From DASVWH01 sp036389715 (GTDB taxonomy: Bacteria > Acidobacteriota > Blastocatellia > Pyrinomonadales > Pyrinomonadaceae), in contig DASVWH010000234.1 of assembly GCA_036389715.1 (NCBI GenBank), positions 1 through 6,945 of the forward strand: a stretch of 6,945 nt of DNA, read 5' to 3'. The notes below the pieces were generated by a model. That model worked only from the letters and a program-made list of their open reading frames with translations, was not told the DNA's origin and made no database searches. Every line of letters begins with the position of its first letter. The stretch's first letter is position 1. The translations under genes were made by a program, and so were the position numbers. Shown in pieces: positions 1 through 6,624 of this stretch.

Positions 1-10
1 ATTATGAGAC

Positions 11-40
11 AAAAAATGGCGTGAGGCAAATGTCACGCCA
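11..40 (-). terminator. Intrinsic terminator of the protease/MreB/cyclase cluster
   Basis: Read on the minus strand, a perfect 8-bp stem (TGGCGTGA pairing with TCACGCCA, positions 17-24 and 33-40) closes an 8-nt loop and is followed directly by six T residues (positions 16-11). This is the classic rho-independent layout. It lies 107 nt past the stop codon of the site-2 protease gene and is the only such signal between that gene and the left edge, so it most likely ends the three-gene minus-strand transcript. Confidence 0.82.
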
Positions 41-147
41 GAGAGCCAAAGCAGAAGCGAAAAGGCGACAGCGCCCCGAAGCTCAAAAGCCCCTTGCGTT
101 TGAAGCCCACCGCCGCTGATGACCAAGAGCCTGTCTCGGCCTCGCGG

Positions 148-1278
148 CTAAGGCTTGCGCCGGACCTTCTTGAGCCGACCGGGCAGGAGAAAGCCGACCA
201 GCTCGCCCGTGCTGCTGACGACGGCCAGAGAGCCAACGCCGTTGCGCTGCATGATCGTTTCGGCCTCGGCCATCGTCATGGAGGGCTCTATGAAGAGCGT
301 CGGGTCAACGGGACGCATCACGTCGCGGACGCGCGTTGCACGCCAGCGCTCGCGCGGCAGCGCCTTCATATCTTCCAGCGAGAGAATGCCGTGCAGGCGG
401 CGCTCGTGGGCCACGGGAAAGACGGTCTGACGGTGCAGCGGCAGGACCGAATCCACGAACTGGCTGATGAGCATCTCCGGCTCAAGCGGGACGGGCGCGC
501 GCATCGTATCGGCGACGGTTGCCTCCTTCATGTGGCGCGCGTGCCTGACGACGCCGGCCGCCGCGTCGTAGAGAAACAGCCCGACCAGCACGGACCAGAG
601 CCCGGAGAGCGTGCCCTGCCACTTCGGGGAAAAGGCCGTGTAGAGACCAAAGACGATCAGCAGCACGGCGATCAGGATGCCGCAGAGCCCGGCGAGGCGC
701 GTGGCCTCTGTCATATTGCCGCGCCTGTGCCAGATGAGCGCGCGCAGCACGCGCCCGCCGTCGAGCGGGTAACCCGGAAAGAGATTGAAGACGGCCAGCA
801 GCAGATTGCCCGACCCGATGAAGAAGAGAATCGCGGCGGCCGTCGGATGCCCGCCCATGACGGCTATCTGGTAGACGCCGAAGGCCAGGGCCGCGAAGAT
901 GAAGCTGGCGGCCGGGCCCGCGACCGCGATGCGAAACTCGGCGCGCGGCGTCTCCGGCTCGTTGCGCAGCCTGGCCAGCCCGCCGAACGGGTGCAGCACT
1001 ATCTCTATAATCTCGATCCCTTCGGCGCGGCCCACCAGCGCGTGCGAAAGCTCGTGCCCGAAGACCGAGAGAAAGAGCGCCAGCGTCGTGACGACGCCCA
1101 GAATCCAGGCGGCCGCTGTGCCGACGGGCGGCAATCCCCTGATCCCGTGCTGCAAATTGACGGAGACCAGCCAGGCGCTCAACCCGAAGACCAGGAACCA
1201 GCGATAGTCTATCCGCACAGGGATGCCGTAGACGCGCGCTACCGAAATCTGCCGGTGAAAGAATTTCCAGAAACTCAC
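148..1278 (-). CDS. Site-2 protease family intramembrane metalloprotease (peptidase M50) with C-terminal CBS pair
   Basis: A 376-residue polytopic membrane protein of the SpoIVFB-like M50 group. Hydrophobic segments lie at about 25-41, 55-74, 115-140, 147-168, 196-215 and 224-242. The zinc motif HELSH (H75, E76, H79) supplies two zinc ligands and the catalytic glutamate. The downstream motif NLFPGYPLDGGR (165-176) supplies the third ligand, D173. GPAASF (121-126) is the conserved glycine-rich helix seen in many S2Ps. After the membrane core come two CBS motifs (about 253-307 and 316-370), which in this family form a cytoplasmic module that binds adenine nucleotides. The family cuts transmembrane substrates inside the bilayer; the substrate here is unknown. 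The start is GTG, supported by GGAG seven bases upstream. It is the last gene of the minus-strand cluster, 130 bp after the MreB-like gene, and is followed by a terminator. All catalytic residues are present, so it is probably active. Confidence 0.93.
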   Translation of the reverse strand: MSFWKFFHRQISVARVYGIPVRIDYRWFLVFGLSAWLVSVNLQHGIRGLPPVGTAAAWILGVVTTLALFLSVFGHELSHALVGRAEGIEIIEIVLHPFGGLARLRNEPETPRAEFRIAVAGPAASFIFAALAFGVYQIAVMGGHPTAAAILFFIGSGNLLLAVFNLFPGYPLDGGRVLRALIWHRRGNMTEATRLAGLCGILIAVLLIVFGLYTAFSPKWQGTLSGLWSVLVGLFLYDAAAGVVRHARHMKEATVADTMRAPVPLEPEMLISQFVDSVLPLHRQTVFPVAHERRLHGILSLEDMKALPRERWRATRVRDVMRPVDPTLFIEPSMTMAEAETIMQRNGVGSLAVVSSTGELVGFLLPGRLKKVRRKP

Positions 1279-1285
1279 AGACCAA

Positions 1286-1289
1286 CTCC
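1286..1289 (-). promoter_or_regulatory. Ribosome binding site of the site-2 protease gene
   Basis: GGAG on the minus strand lies seven bases before the GTG codon at 1278-1276. It supports this non-ATG start, which also places a short amphipathic N-terminus directly before the first membrane segment. Confidence 0.6.
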
Positions 1290-1329
1290 AACGAAAGCCG
1301 GGGTGCAGGCGGAATTTAATTATTCACTC

Positions 1330-1387
1330 ATTGATTCATCGAAAAACGGCTGAATGATGACATGACTAAATGATTGGATGAATCAAT
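1330..1387. repeat. Imperfect intergenic palindrome between the MreB-like and protease genes
   Basis: An 11-bp perfect inverted repeat (ATTGATTCATC at 1330-1340, its complement at 1377-1387) encloses 36 bases rich in ATGA/TGAT words. The stretch beginning at about 1325 (CACTCATTGATTCATC) resembles CACTCATTACTCATCA at 2562-2577 in the next gap, so the two look like diverged members of one short repeat family. No T-run follows it on the minus strand, so it is not an obvious terminator. It could shape mRNA stability or simply be a dispersed element. Confidence 0.5.
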
Positions 1388-1408
1388 CTCTTCACTTCGT
1401 TAGTGCTT

Positions 1409-2488
1409 TCAAGCTTCCGCGCCGAGGAGCAGCTGCGGCTCGTTGCGAGCGACGCGGCGCATCAGGAGCGGCTCGTCGAAGAGCTGCGAGAGGCCGCGGA
1501 CGGTGGCCAGGCGCGGGTCGTCGGCAATGCGCACGTCCAGCCGTGTCTCGCTTCGCAGGTACTCTTCCAGGCCGCCGAGCAGCGCGCCGCCGCCCGTCAG
1601 GATAATCCCGCGGTCATGTATGTCGGCGGCCACTTCCGGCGGCAGCTCGGCCAGGGTTTCGCGCACGGCCTCGACGATCTTGCGCATGATTGGATGCGTT
1701 ACTCCATAGACCTCCTCGGCCGTCACGTCGATGGCTCCGGGGCTTCCCGTCTGCACGTCGCGCCCCTTGACCGTCACGCTTCTGAGCGCATCTTCCGGCC
1801 GGGTGGCCGACGCCAGCTCCGTCTTCAGGCGCTCGGCGGTCGGCGTCCCGATGCCCAGCCCCCGATAACGGCGCAGCCGGTCCATGATGGCCGCGTCAAT
1901 GTCGGAGCTGCCGACCCTTTCGGCGTTGGCGTGGACGATAGTGCCGTGAGCCACGACGGCGATGTTGGTCGTGCTGCCGCCGATGTCAACGACGGCGGAG
2001 GCGCTCAGGTCCTCCAGGCCGACGCCCGCGCCGATGGCCGCCGCCAGCCCTTCTTCAATCATGTAGACGCGACCGATGTGCGCGTGCTCGGCGGCGCTCA
2101 GGAGCGCGCGCTGCTCTACCTGAGTGACGCCCGAAAGGACGCTCATGACGGCGCGGCGGCTGAAATGAGAGAAGCCGCTGCGCGCACGTCGGACGAAATG
2201 GTCGAGCATCGCCTGCGTCCGCTCGAAATCGGCGACGACGCCGTCAACGAGCGGCGCGATGACGGAGACATCGCGCGCCTCGCGTCCCTGCATCTGCCGC
2301 GCTTCGCCCCCGACGGCGACCACCTCGCCCGTCACTTTATTGACGGCCACGACCGACGGCTCGTCAACGACGACGCCGCGGCCGCGCACGGCAATAATCG
2401 TCCCGGCCGAACCCATGTCTATCGCCATCGAGTCCGAAACCAGATCGCGCAACGCGTTAAAGCGCATGAACGAGCGTGTCTTACGCAT
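1409..2488 (-). CDS. Divergent MreB/actin-like protein (rod-shape determining family)
   Basis: A 359-residue actin-fold ATPase of the MreB family, close to the usual length of 330-350. The N-terminus (1-20) is short, basic and amphipathic, like the membrane-binding start of MreB. Phosphate loop 1 is IDMGSAGT (23-30; usual IDLGTANT). EPSVVAV (44-49 region) follows as in MreB. The IEE motif with the catalytic glutamate region is at 144-146. Phosphate loop 2 is VDIGGSTTN (167-175; usual VDIGGGTTE). The adenosine motif ILTGGGALLGGL is at 296-307. The usual C-terminal RGTG contact is RGLS (331-334), and about 20 extra residues follow. MreB proteins form membrane-bound filaments that position wall synthesis. 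Here mreC, mreD, rodA and pbp2 are absent; the neighbours are a cyclase and a site-2 protease. This suggests a paralogue with a special role rather than the housekeeping copy. A GTG at 2491 could be an alternative start one codon earlier. Confidence 0.88.
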   Translation of the reverse strand: MRKTRSFMRFNALRDLVSDSMAIDMGSAGTIIAVRGRGVVVDEPSVVAVNKVTGEVVAVGGEARQMQGREARDVSVIAPLVDGVVADFERTQAMLDHFVRRARSGFSHFSRRAVMSVLSGVTQVEQRALLSAAEHAHIGRVYMIEEGLAAAIGAGVGLEDLSASAVVDIGGSTTNIAVVAHGTIVHANAERVGSSDIDAAIMDRLRRYRGLGIGTPTAERLKTELASATRPEDALRSVTVKGRDVQTGSPGAIDVTAEEVYGVTHPIMRKIVEAVRETLAELPPEVAADIHDRGIILTGGGALLGGLEEYLRSETRLDVRIADDPRLATVRGLSQLFDEPLLMRRVARNEPQLLLGAEA

Positions 2489-2496
2489 CACTCAAA

Positions 2497-2502
2497 TCCT
2501 TC
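2497..2502 (-). promoter_or_regulatory. Ribosome binding site of the MreB-like gene
   Basis: GAAGGA on the minus strand lies eight bases before the ATG at 2488-2486, and five before the overlapping GTG at 2491-2489. The spacing favours the ATG. The next in-frame ATG (2467), which would align with the N-terminus of many MreB proteins, has no clear Shine-Dalgarno sequence. Confidence 0.6.
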
Positions 2503-2523
2503 GCCCTAGACCATCGCAAACAG

Positions 2524-2577
2524 TGATGAGTAATGAGTGACGAGGCAGGCTTTCGACTCATCACTCATTACTCATCA
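2524..2577. repeat. Palindromic repeat (17-bp perfect arms) between cyclase and MreB-like genes
   Basis: TGATGAGTAATGAGTGA at 2524-2540 is repeated exactly in inverted orientation at 2561-2577, with a 20-base centre; pairing can continue imperfectly inward (GAG with CTC). On the minus strand it lies 44 bases past the cyclase stop and 35 before the MreB-like ATG. No T-tract follows it on either strand, so it is not a standard terminator. The arms are built from repeating TGA-TGAG words, typical of short dispersed intergenic repeats. In the transcript it would form a stable stem just before the mreB-like ribosome binding site and could affect readthrough or stability. Confidence 0.8.
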
Positions 2578-2621
2578 GACATCACTTCCTGACCGTCCTT
2601 GGTGCTGCCCCTCGGATTCTT

Positions 2622-4340
2622 CTACACGCCCGCCCTGTTGTCGAGCGGGATGGCCACAGGGCTGCTATGTGACTGTCCCTGTTGCCATTCGACCTCGAAG
2701 AGCGGGACGGGCTGAACCCGATTTTTGACCATGATGGCCTCGCGCGGCCTGACCGGATACTGGCTCTCGGAGGCGCGCATCGCGGCGTCGCTCAAGAGTA
2801 TCTGGCCGCCCTTCGAGTTCGACTCCAGGCGCGAGGCCAGGTTGACCGTGTCGCCGATGGCCGTGTACTCGGAGCGGCGCTCGGAGCCGATGTATCCGAC
2901 CGTCGCTTCGCCGGTGTGAAGACCGATGCCGACGCCGATTTCGGGGAAGCCTTCGGCGCGCAGCTCTTCGTTGATGCCGATGATGCGCCGCTGCATGGCG
3001 ACGGCCGCGTTGACGGCGTTGGTCGCGTCCTGCGGCGTCGCCGTCGGCGCACCGAAGAGCGCCATCAAGCCGTCGCCGATGTACTTGTCGAGCGTCCCGC
3101 CGTGCGCGAAGATGATGTCGGTCATCGCCGAAAAATACTTATTGAGCAGCTGCACGACCTTTTCCGGCTGCGCGTGCTCCGAGAGGCGCGTGAAGCCGCG
3201 GATGTCCGCGAAGAGGACCGTGATGGTCTGGTTCGCGCCGCCGAGCTTGAAGGAGTCCGGGTTCTCCAGCATCTGCTTGACCACGTACTCCGGGAGAAAG
3301 CGCCCGTAGTTGGCGCGGGCCACTTCCTCGCGGGCCAGGCGCTCGTGCGCGCGCGCGTTTTCGACCGCGATGGCCGTCTGCGCGGCGACCGCCGTAATCA
3401 GCTCCAAATCGTCCGGCTTAAAGGCCGCGAAGGGGTCCAGGCGGTCCGCGTAAAGAGCGCCGTGAACGCGGGACTCGGCGACGAGCGGAGCGCAGATGGT
3501 CGAGCGCACGCCCTGCGAGACGATCGATTCGACGCCCGCGAACTGCGCTTCCGCCGCGGCATCCTGCGAGAGCAGCGCGACGCGGTCCTTCATCACCTTG
3601 CGCGTGATGGTGCGCCCGATGGTCAGCTTTTTCGCGTGCGCGTCGAGCTTCTCATCGCGCGCCCTGGTGGCGATGGGGTGCAGCTCGACTTCGCCTTCCG
3701 CGCCGCCGGGCGTGTCCTCCGCCAGCAGTGCGACGACGCGGTCCGCAGGCGTCGAGCGAAAGATGATGTCGGTGGCCTTGGCGAAGATGGCCTGGAGGTC
3801 GAAGACGGAGCCGAGCGTTTTGCTCATCTCGTAAAGCTCGGCGAGGATGTTGGCCTTGCGTTGGAGGGCTTCGATCTCCTTGTCGCGCTCGCGGTCGCGC
3901 GTCGTCGGCCCCGGCGAAGATTTGCTCGTCCGCAGGACGGTCGTCATCACGTCGTTGGCCGAAATCAGCAGCTGCGTATGGCCGAGCGGCTTATCGTCGT
4001 AGCGCATGTCGGTGATGCGCTCTTCCTTCTGCTGCTCGAAGCGGATGGTGCTCGCGCCGATGGTCACGCGGTCGCCGTCGGCCAGCGGGTGCTCGTAGCG
4101 CGGCTCGCCGTTGACGAAGACCTTGTTGGCGCTGCGCCGGACCTGTCCGCCGATGACGATGCCGTCAACGATCACGTAATGCGGGTTATCGAACCTGATG
4201 TGTGCGTGATGGCGCGAGGCGCGCGGGTCGTCCAGGACGATACAGTTGTCGGGCGCGCGGCCAATCGTGCAGGGCGCTTGCTCAGCCAGGTTGTACTGCC
4301 ATTGACGACCGCTCGCATCCGTGATGTTCAGGAAAGCCAT
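2622..4340 (-). CDS. FHA-GAF-class III adenylate cyclase
   Basis: A 572-residue soluble signalling enzyme predicted to convert ATP to cAMP. An N-terminal FHA domain (about 3-101) shows the phosphothreonine-binding marks GR (27-28), SRHHAHI (42-48) and VNG (76-78). A charged helix (about 146-175) leads to a GAF domain (about 178-330). A linker with FLPEYVV (348-354) precedes the cyclase domain (about 370-552). Metal ligands are D379 (FADIRGFT) and D423 (YIGDGLMALFG). The purine-recognition pair is K419 and T493 (EYTAIGD), the Lys/Thr pattern of class IIIb cyclases. Transition-state residues are N500 and R504 (NLASR). All catalytic positions are intact, so one domain can form the active homodimer. 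There are no membrane segments. The chosen ATG begins the FHA fold directly; an upstream TTG at 4391 would add 17 residues with no domain. Neither start has a strong Shine-Dalgarno sequence. It is the first gene of the minus-strand cluster. Confidence 0.94.
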   Translation of the reverse strand: MAFLNITDASGRQWQYNLAEQAPCTIGRAPDNCIVLDDPRASRHHAHIRFDNPHYVIVDGIVIGGQVRRSANKVFVNGEPRYEHPLADGDRVTIGASTIRFEQQKEERITDMRYDDKPLGHTQLLISANDVMTTVLRTSKSSPGPTTRDRERDKEIEALQRKANILAELYEMSKTLGSVFDLQAIFAKATDIIFRSTPADRVVALLAEDTPGGAEGEVELHPIATRARDEKLDAHAKKLTIGRTITRKVMKDRVALLSQDAAAEAQFAGVESIVSQGVRSTICAPLVAESRVHGALYADRLDPFAAFKPDDLELITAVAAQTAIAVENARAHERLAREEVARANYGRFLPEYVVKQMLENPDSFKLGGANQTITVLFADIRGFTRLSEHAQPEKVVQLLNKYFSAMTDIIFAHGGTLDKYIGDGLMALFGAPTATPQDATNAVNAAVAMQRRIIGINEELRAEGFPEIGVGIGLHTGEATVGYIGSERRSEYTAIGDTVNLASRLESNSKGGQILLSDAAMRASESQYPVRPREAIMVKNRVQPVPLFEVEWQQGQSHSSPVAIPLDNRAGV

Positions 4341-4451
4341 AGCGTTTTCGGAAAGCTCTGTGGGTCGCGCGCGGGGTGCGCTCTTTATCAAAAAGCAATC
4401 AACCCGAGCGCCGTAGATGACAACTTGATTCTACTAGCAAACCGGTGCCTG

Positions 4452-4480
4452 ATGCTAGCGGTGTTGGTAAAAGCCGACAA
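4452..4480 (-). promoter_or_regulatory. Weak candidate promoter for the cyclase gene
   Basis: On the minus strand, TTGTCG and TAGCAT are 17 bases apart, each with four of six consensus sigma-70 matches. The position, about 110 bases before the cyclase start, is plausible, but matches of this quality are common by chance. Confidence 0.22.
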
Positions 4481-4653
4481 CTATCTCGAAACAGAGGGTT
4501 TCCGCGGGCCTCTGCGTGATGCCGGGCGGGCGGCTCGGCCTTTCGTCTTTGCTCAAACCCGGCCGTCGAATTCTTTCATTCCTTAACACTGCGGTAATAT
4601 CGAGTGCCTACCATGACCGTCTTCAGGCATTGCGTGTCATCGAGTAAGAGCCC

Positions 4654-4711
4654 GGGCAGAGAGCACTGAAACGAAGAGCCGCGGGCAAACAACTGCGGGC
4701 AAAGAGTACTG
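4654..4711 (+). repeat. Short direct repeats upstream of the porin gene
   Basis: GGGCAGAGAGCACTG (4654-4668) and GGGCAAAGAGTACTG (4697-4711) match at 13 of 15 positions, 43 bases apart. Between and overlapping them, GCGGGCAAA occurs exactly twice (4681-4689 and 4695-4703). These lie about 100-150 bases before the porin ATG. They could be operator-like sites in a leader or promoter region, or remnants of local duplication. Confidence 0.45.
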
Positions 4712-4796
4712 GCTTCGCCCTTTCGGTCAGGTTTGAGCCGCGACGGGCGCGACTCTTGCTCTCTGGTCTTCCGGCCAGCAAAACGGACTCAACATC

Positions 4797-4801
4797 GGAG
4801 G
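4797..4801 (+). promoter_or_regulatory. Ribosome binding site of the porin gene
   Basis: A full GGAGG lies six bases before the ATG at 4808-4810. It settles the start: the frame is open 75 bases further upstream, but only this ATG has a Shine-Dalgarno sequence and begins with a signal peptide. Confidence 0.85.
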
Positions 4802-4807
4802 GATTGT

Positions 4808-6619
4808 ATGCTTCACACTAAAACGGCGCGCGCGCTCCTGCTCTGCGTGCTCTGCGCCTGTCTCTGTCAGGCAGCCTTTGCGCAAGACGCCGCCGGACAG
4901 TCTTCGGCTAACCGCGAGCCCGCGAGCAGTCCGGGCGCGACGAGGAGCGACGCCGCGACCTCCGGCAACGCAGCGCCGGGCAGCGCCGACGTTGAAGACG
5001 TGCGCCGCCAGTTGCGCTCCCAGCAAGAGGAGATAAACCGGATGCGAGCCCTCGTCGCGGAGCAGTCGCAGCTGATAGAGAGCCTGCGCCAGCGCGTCGA
5101 GCGCAACGAGCAGCAGAGCGCGGGCCTGCGTCTCAAGACGGACGACCTCGCCGCGCGTCATCCGACGGCGCGACCGAGCGCCGCCGCCGGACAGCAGCCT
5201 GCCCCCGTCGAGGGACAGGCCGGGGAGACGAACGCGCGGCTCGCACGCGTCGAAGAGCAGGCCAAAAAGACGGGCGAGGCCCTCTCCGGGCAGCTCGGCT
5301 CGATCAGCTTCAGCGGCGACATTCGCCTGCGTTACGAATCGCTCTACGGACAGGTCAACGCGCTGGCCAATGCTTCCAATCCGGCCCTGCTCGGCAACGA
5401 GCTGAGCACGCGCCAGCGCTTTCGCCTGCGCGCGAGGCTGGCCCTGCGCGGCCGGTTCGGCAAAGAGTTCGACTGGGGCTTGCGGCTCGCGACCGGCAGC
5501 TTCGCCGACGCCATCTCGACCAACCAGACGCTGACCGATTTTTACAACCGCAAGGCGTTCGGGCTCGATCAGGCTTTCGTCGCGTGGTCGCCGCGCAGAG
5601 TGCCGGGCCTGCGCTTGCAGGGCGGCAAGTTCGACGTTCCCTGGCTGCGCACGGAGATGACGATTGACAACGACCTGCAACCCGAAGGCTTCAGCGAAAC
5701 TTACACGCGCGGCTTCAAGGATTCCGCGCTTCAGGAGCTAACCTTCGCGGCCTGGCAGCTGCCCTTTCTCGAACGCGGCTCCGCTTTCGTGCGCAACGCC
5801 AACGGGACGGTCAACGTCGAGCAGACGGGGCGCGGCGGGCGCGACCTGGCGCTCTACGGCGGGCAGTTGCGCGTGCGGCTTCAAGCCGCGCCCAAAGTCG
5901 CGCTGACCCTCTCGGCGGCCGACCTCTATTTCTCCGGCACGCAGTTCATCACGCCCGTCCAGTTCTTCGGCGGACAACTGCAACTGCCCCTGACGGTGAC
6001 GATTCCCGCGACGGCGACCGCCCCGGCCCAGACGCTGACGGCGCAGGTCTCCATCCCGCGCGACCTGCTCGTCGCGGGCGCAGGCGGCCTGGGCATCTCG
6101 ACGGCCACCAACAATGCCGTCAACCGCGACGGCAGGCTCTCTTCCGGCTACAACCTGATTGACCTCATCGGTCGCCTCGAACTGACACACAGCGCCCGTT
6201 TCCCCGTCACACTGCTGCTGAATTTCGTCACCAACACGCAGACGCATGACGTGGCCCTGGAAGGCGCGCATGGCGCGACGCTGCTGCTGCCCAATCATCA
6301 GCGCAACGGCTACTGGGCCGAGCTTCAGGCCGGTAAGAGCAAGGATCGCGGCGACGTGCAGTTCGGCTACACCATTCTGCGAATCGAGAAGGATGCCGTC
6401 CTCACGCCCTTCAACTTCTCAGACCTCGCGCAGCAATCGGACGTGCGCGCTCACAGGCTCAACTTCAGCTACGTTGCAGACCCGCACGTCACGCTCTCCA
6501 TAACGGGCATCATCACGCAGAGACCCAACGGGCTGCTCGGAGCCTTCGGCCAGACGCCCCCGGGCTCGCTCAACACCCCGACCACCCGCTTACAGTTCGA
6601 CACCATCTTTCGCTTTTAG
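4808..6619 (+). CDS. Outer-membrane porin with N-terminal periplasmic coiled coil
   Basis: A 603-residue exported protein. A Sec signal peptide occupies residues 1-25 (basic start, hydrophobic core 9-24 with four cysteines, cleavage expected after AFA). A low-complexity Ala/Ser/Gly/Pro stretch (26-60) is followed by a strong heptad coiled coil (about 61-116), a Pro/Ala linker, a shorter helix (141-160), and from about 165 an outer-membrane beta barrel. Alternating strands with Arg/Tyr are visible (FSGDIRLRYESLY, 168-180; RQRFRLRARLALRG, 202-215). The motif GGKFDVPWLRTEMTIDNDL (272-290) resembles the conserved part of putative porins of the Porin_5 type. The protein ends in QFDTIFRF, with a terminal Phe as in BAM-recognised barrels. 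It probably forms a channel for small solutes; the substrate cannot be read from sequence. The coiled coil may trimerise in the periplasm or reach toward peptidoglycan. It is a single-gene unit, divergent from the cyclase cluster, with a hairpin 17 bases after its stop. Confidence 0.85.
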   Translation: MLHTKTARALLLCVLCACLCQAAFAQDAAGQSSANREPASSPGATRSDAATSGNAAPGSADVEDVRRQLRSQQEEINRMRALVAEQSQLIESLRQRVERNEQQSAGLRLKTDDLAARHPTARPSAAAGQQPAPVEGQAGETNARLARVEEQAKKTGEALSGQLGSISFSGDIRLRYESLYGQVNALANASNPALLGNELSTRQRFRLRARLALRGRFGKEFDWGLRLATGSFADAISTNQTLTDFYNRKAFGLDQAFVAWSPRRVPGLRLQGGKFDVPWLRTEMTIDNDLQPEGFSETYTRGFKDSALQELTFAAWQLPFLERGSAFVRNANGTVNVEQTGRGGRDLALYGGQLRVRLQAAPKVALTLSAADLYFSGTQFITPVQFFGGQLQLPLTVTIPATATAPAQTLTAQVSIPRDLLVAGAGGLGISTATNNAVNRDGRLSSGYNLIDLIGRLELTHSARFPVTLLLNFVTNTQTHDVALEGAHGATLLLPNHQRNGYWAELQAGKSKDRGDVQFGYTILRIEKDAVLTPFNFSDLAQQSDVRAHRLNFSYVADPHVTLSITGIITQRPNGLLGAFGQTPPGSLNTPTTRLQFDTIFRF

Positions 6620-6624
6620 AGCCG

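Larger units (their letters stand above)
4341..4807. other. Divergent intergenic region between cyclase and porin genes
   Basis: These 467 bases hold no convincing gene. They must contain the start signals for both divergent genes. On the minus strand, TTGTCG (4480-4475) and TAGCAT (4457-4452) are separated by 17 bases, each matching the sigma-70 consensus at four of six positions, about 110 bases before the cyclase ATG. On the plus strand, TAATAT at 4595-4600 could be a -10 box, but no good -35 is seen. The part nearest the porin (4654-4711) contains repeated GGGCAAA/GGGCAGA words. If transcription starts near 4607, the porin mRNA has a leader of about 200 bases. An 18-codon plus-strand frame at 4613 has no support. 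Confidence 0.5.

Noticed and set aside
94..1353. Plus-strand open frame (419 codons) opposite the site-2 protease
   Set aside because: The translation is charged, low in complexity and without recognisable motifs, while the minus strand has HELSH, NLFPGYPLDGG and CBS motifs. It also crosses a minus-strand start region.
1403..2509. Plus-strand open frame (368 codons) opposite the MreB-like gene
   Set aside because: It has no family signal, and the minus strand carries the actin-fold motifs in order.
2524..2577. Palindrome between cyclase and MreB-like genes as an intrinsic terminator
   Set aside because: There is no T-tract on either strand after the stem, the stem is AT/GC mixed, and the loop is 20 bases, so it is recorded as a repeat instead.
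2682..4586. Long plus-strand open frame (634 codons) opposite the cyclase gene
   Set aside because: The translation is dominated by Arg, Asp, Val and Gly without any domain or hydrophobic pattern. The opposite strand encodes an intact FHA-GAF-cyclase with all catalytic residues. It is a GC-rich antisense shadow.
4613..4669. 18-codon plus-strand frame in the divergent intergenic region as a leader peptide
   Set aside because: It has no Shine-Dalgarno sequence, no runs of a regulatory amino acid and no attenuator hairpin after it.
4847..4864. Possible lipobox (LCAC) in the porin signal peptide
   Set aside because: The -2 residue is Cys, which is unusual for a lipobox, and an AFA cleavage site follows a few residues later. 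A barrel ending in Phe fits ordinary signal peptidase I processing better.
4727..5680. Minus-strand open frame (317 codons) opposite the porin N-terminal half
   Set aside because: It is a shadow of a gene with a good ribosome binding site, signal peptide and barrel motifs on the plus strand.
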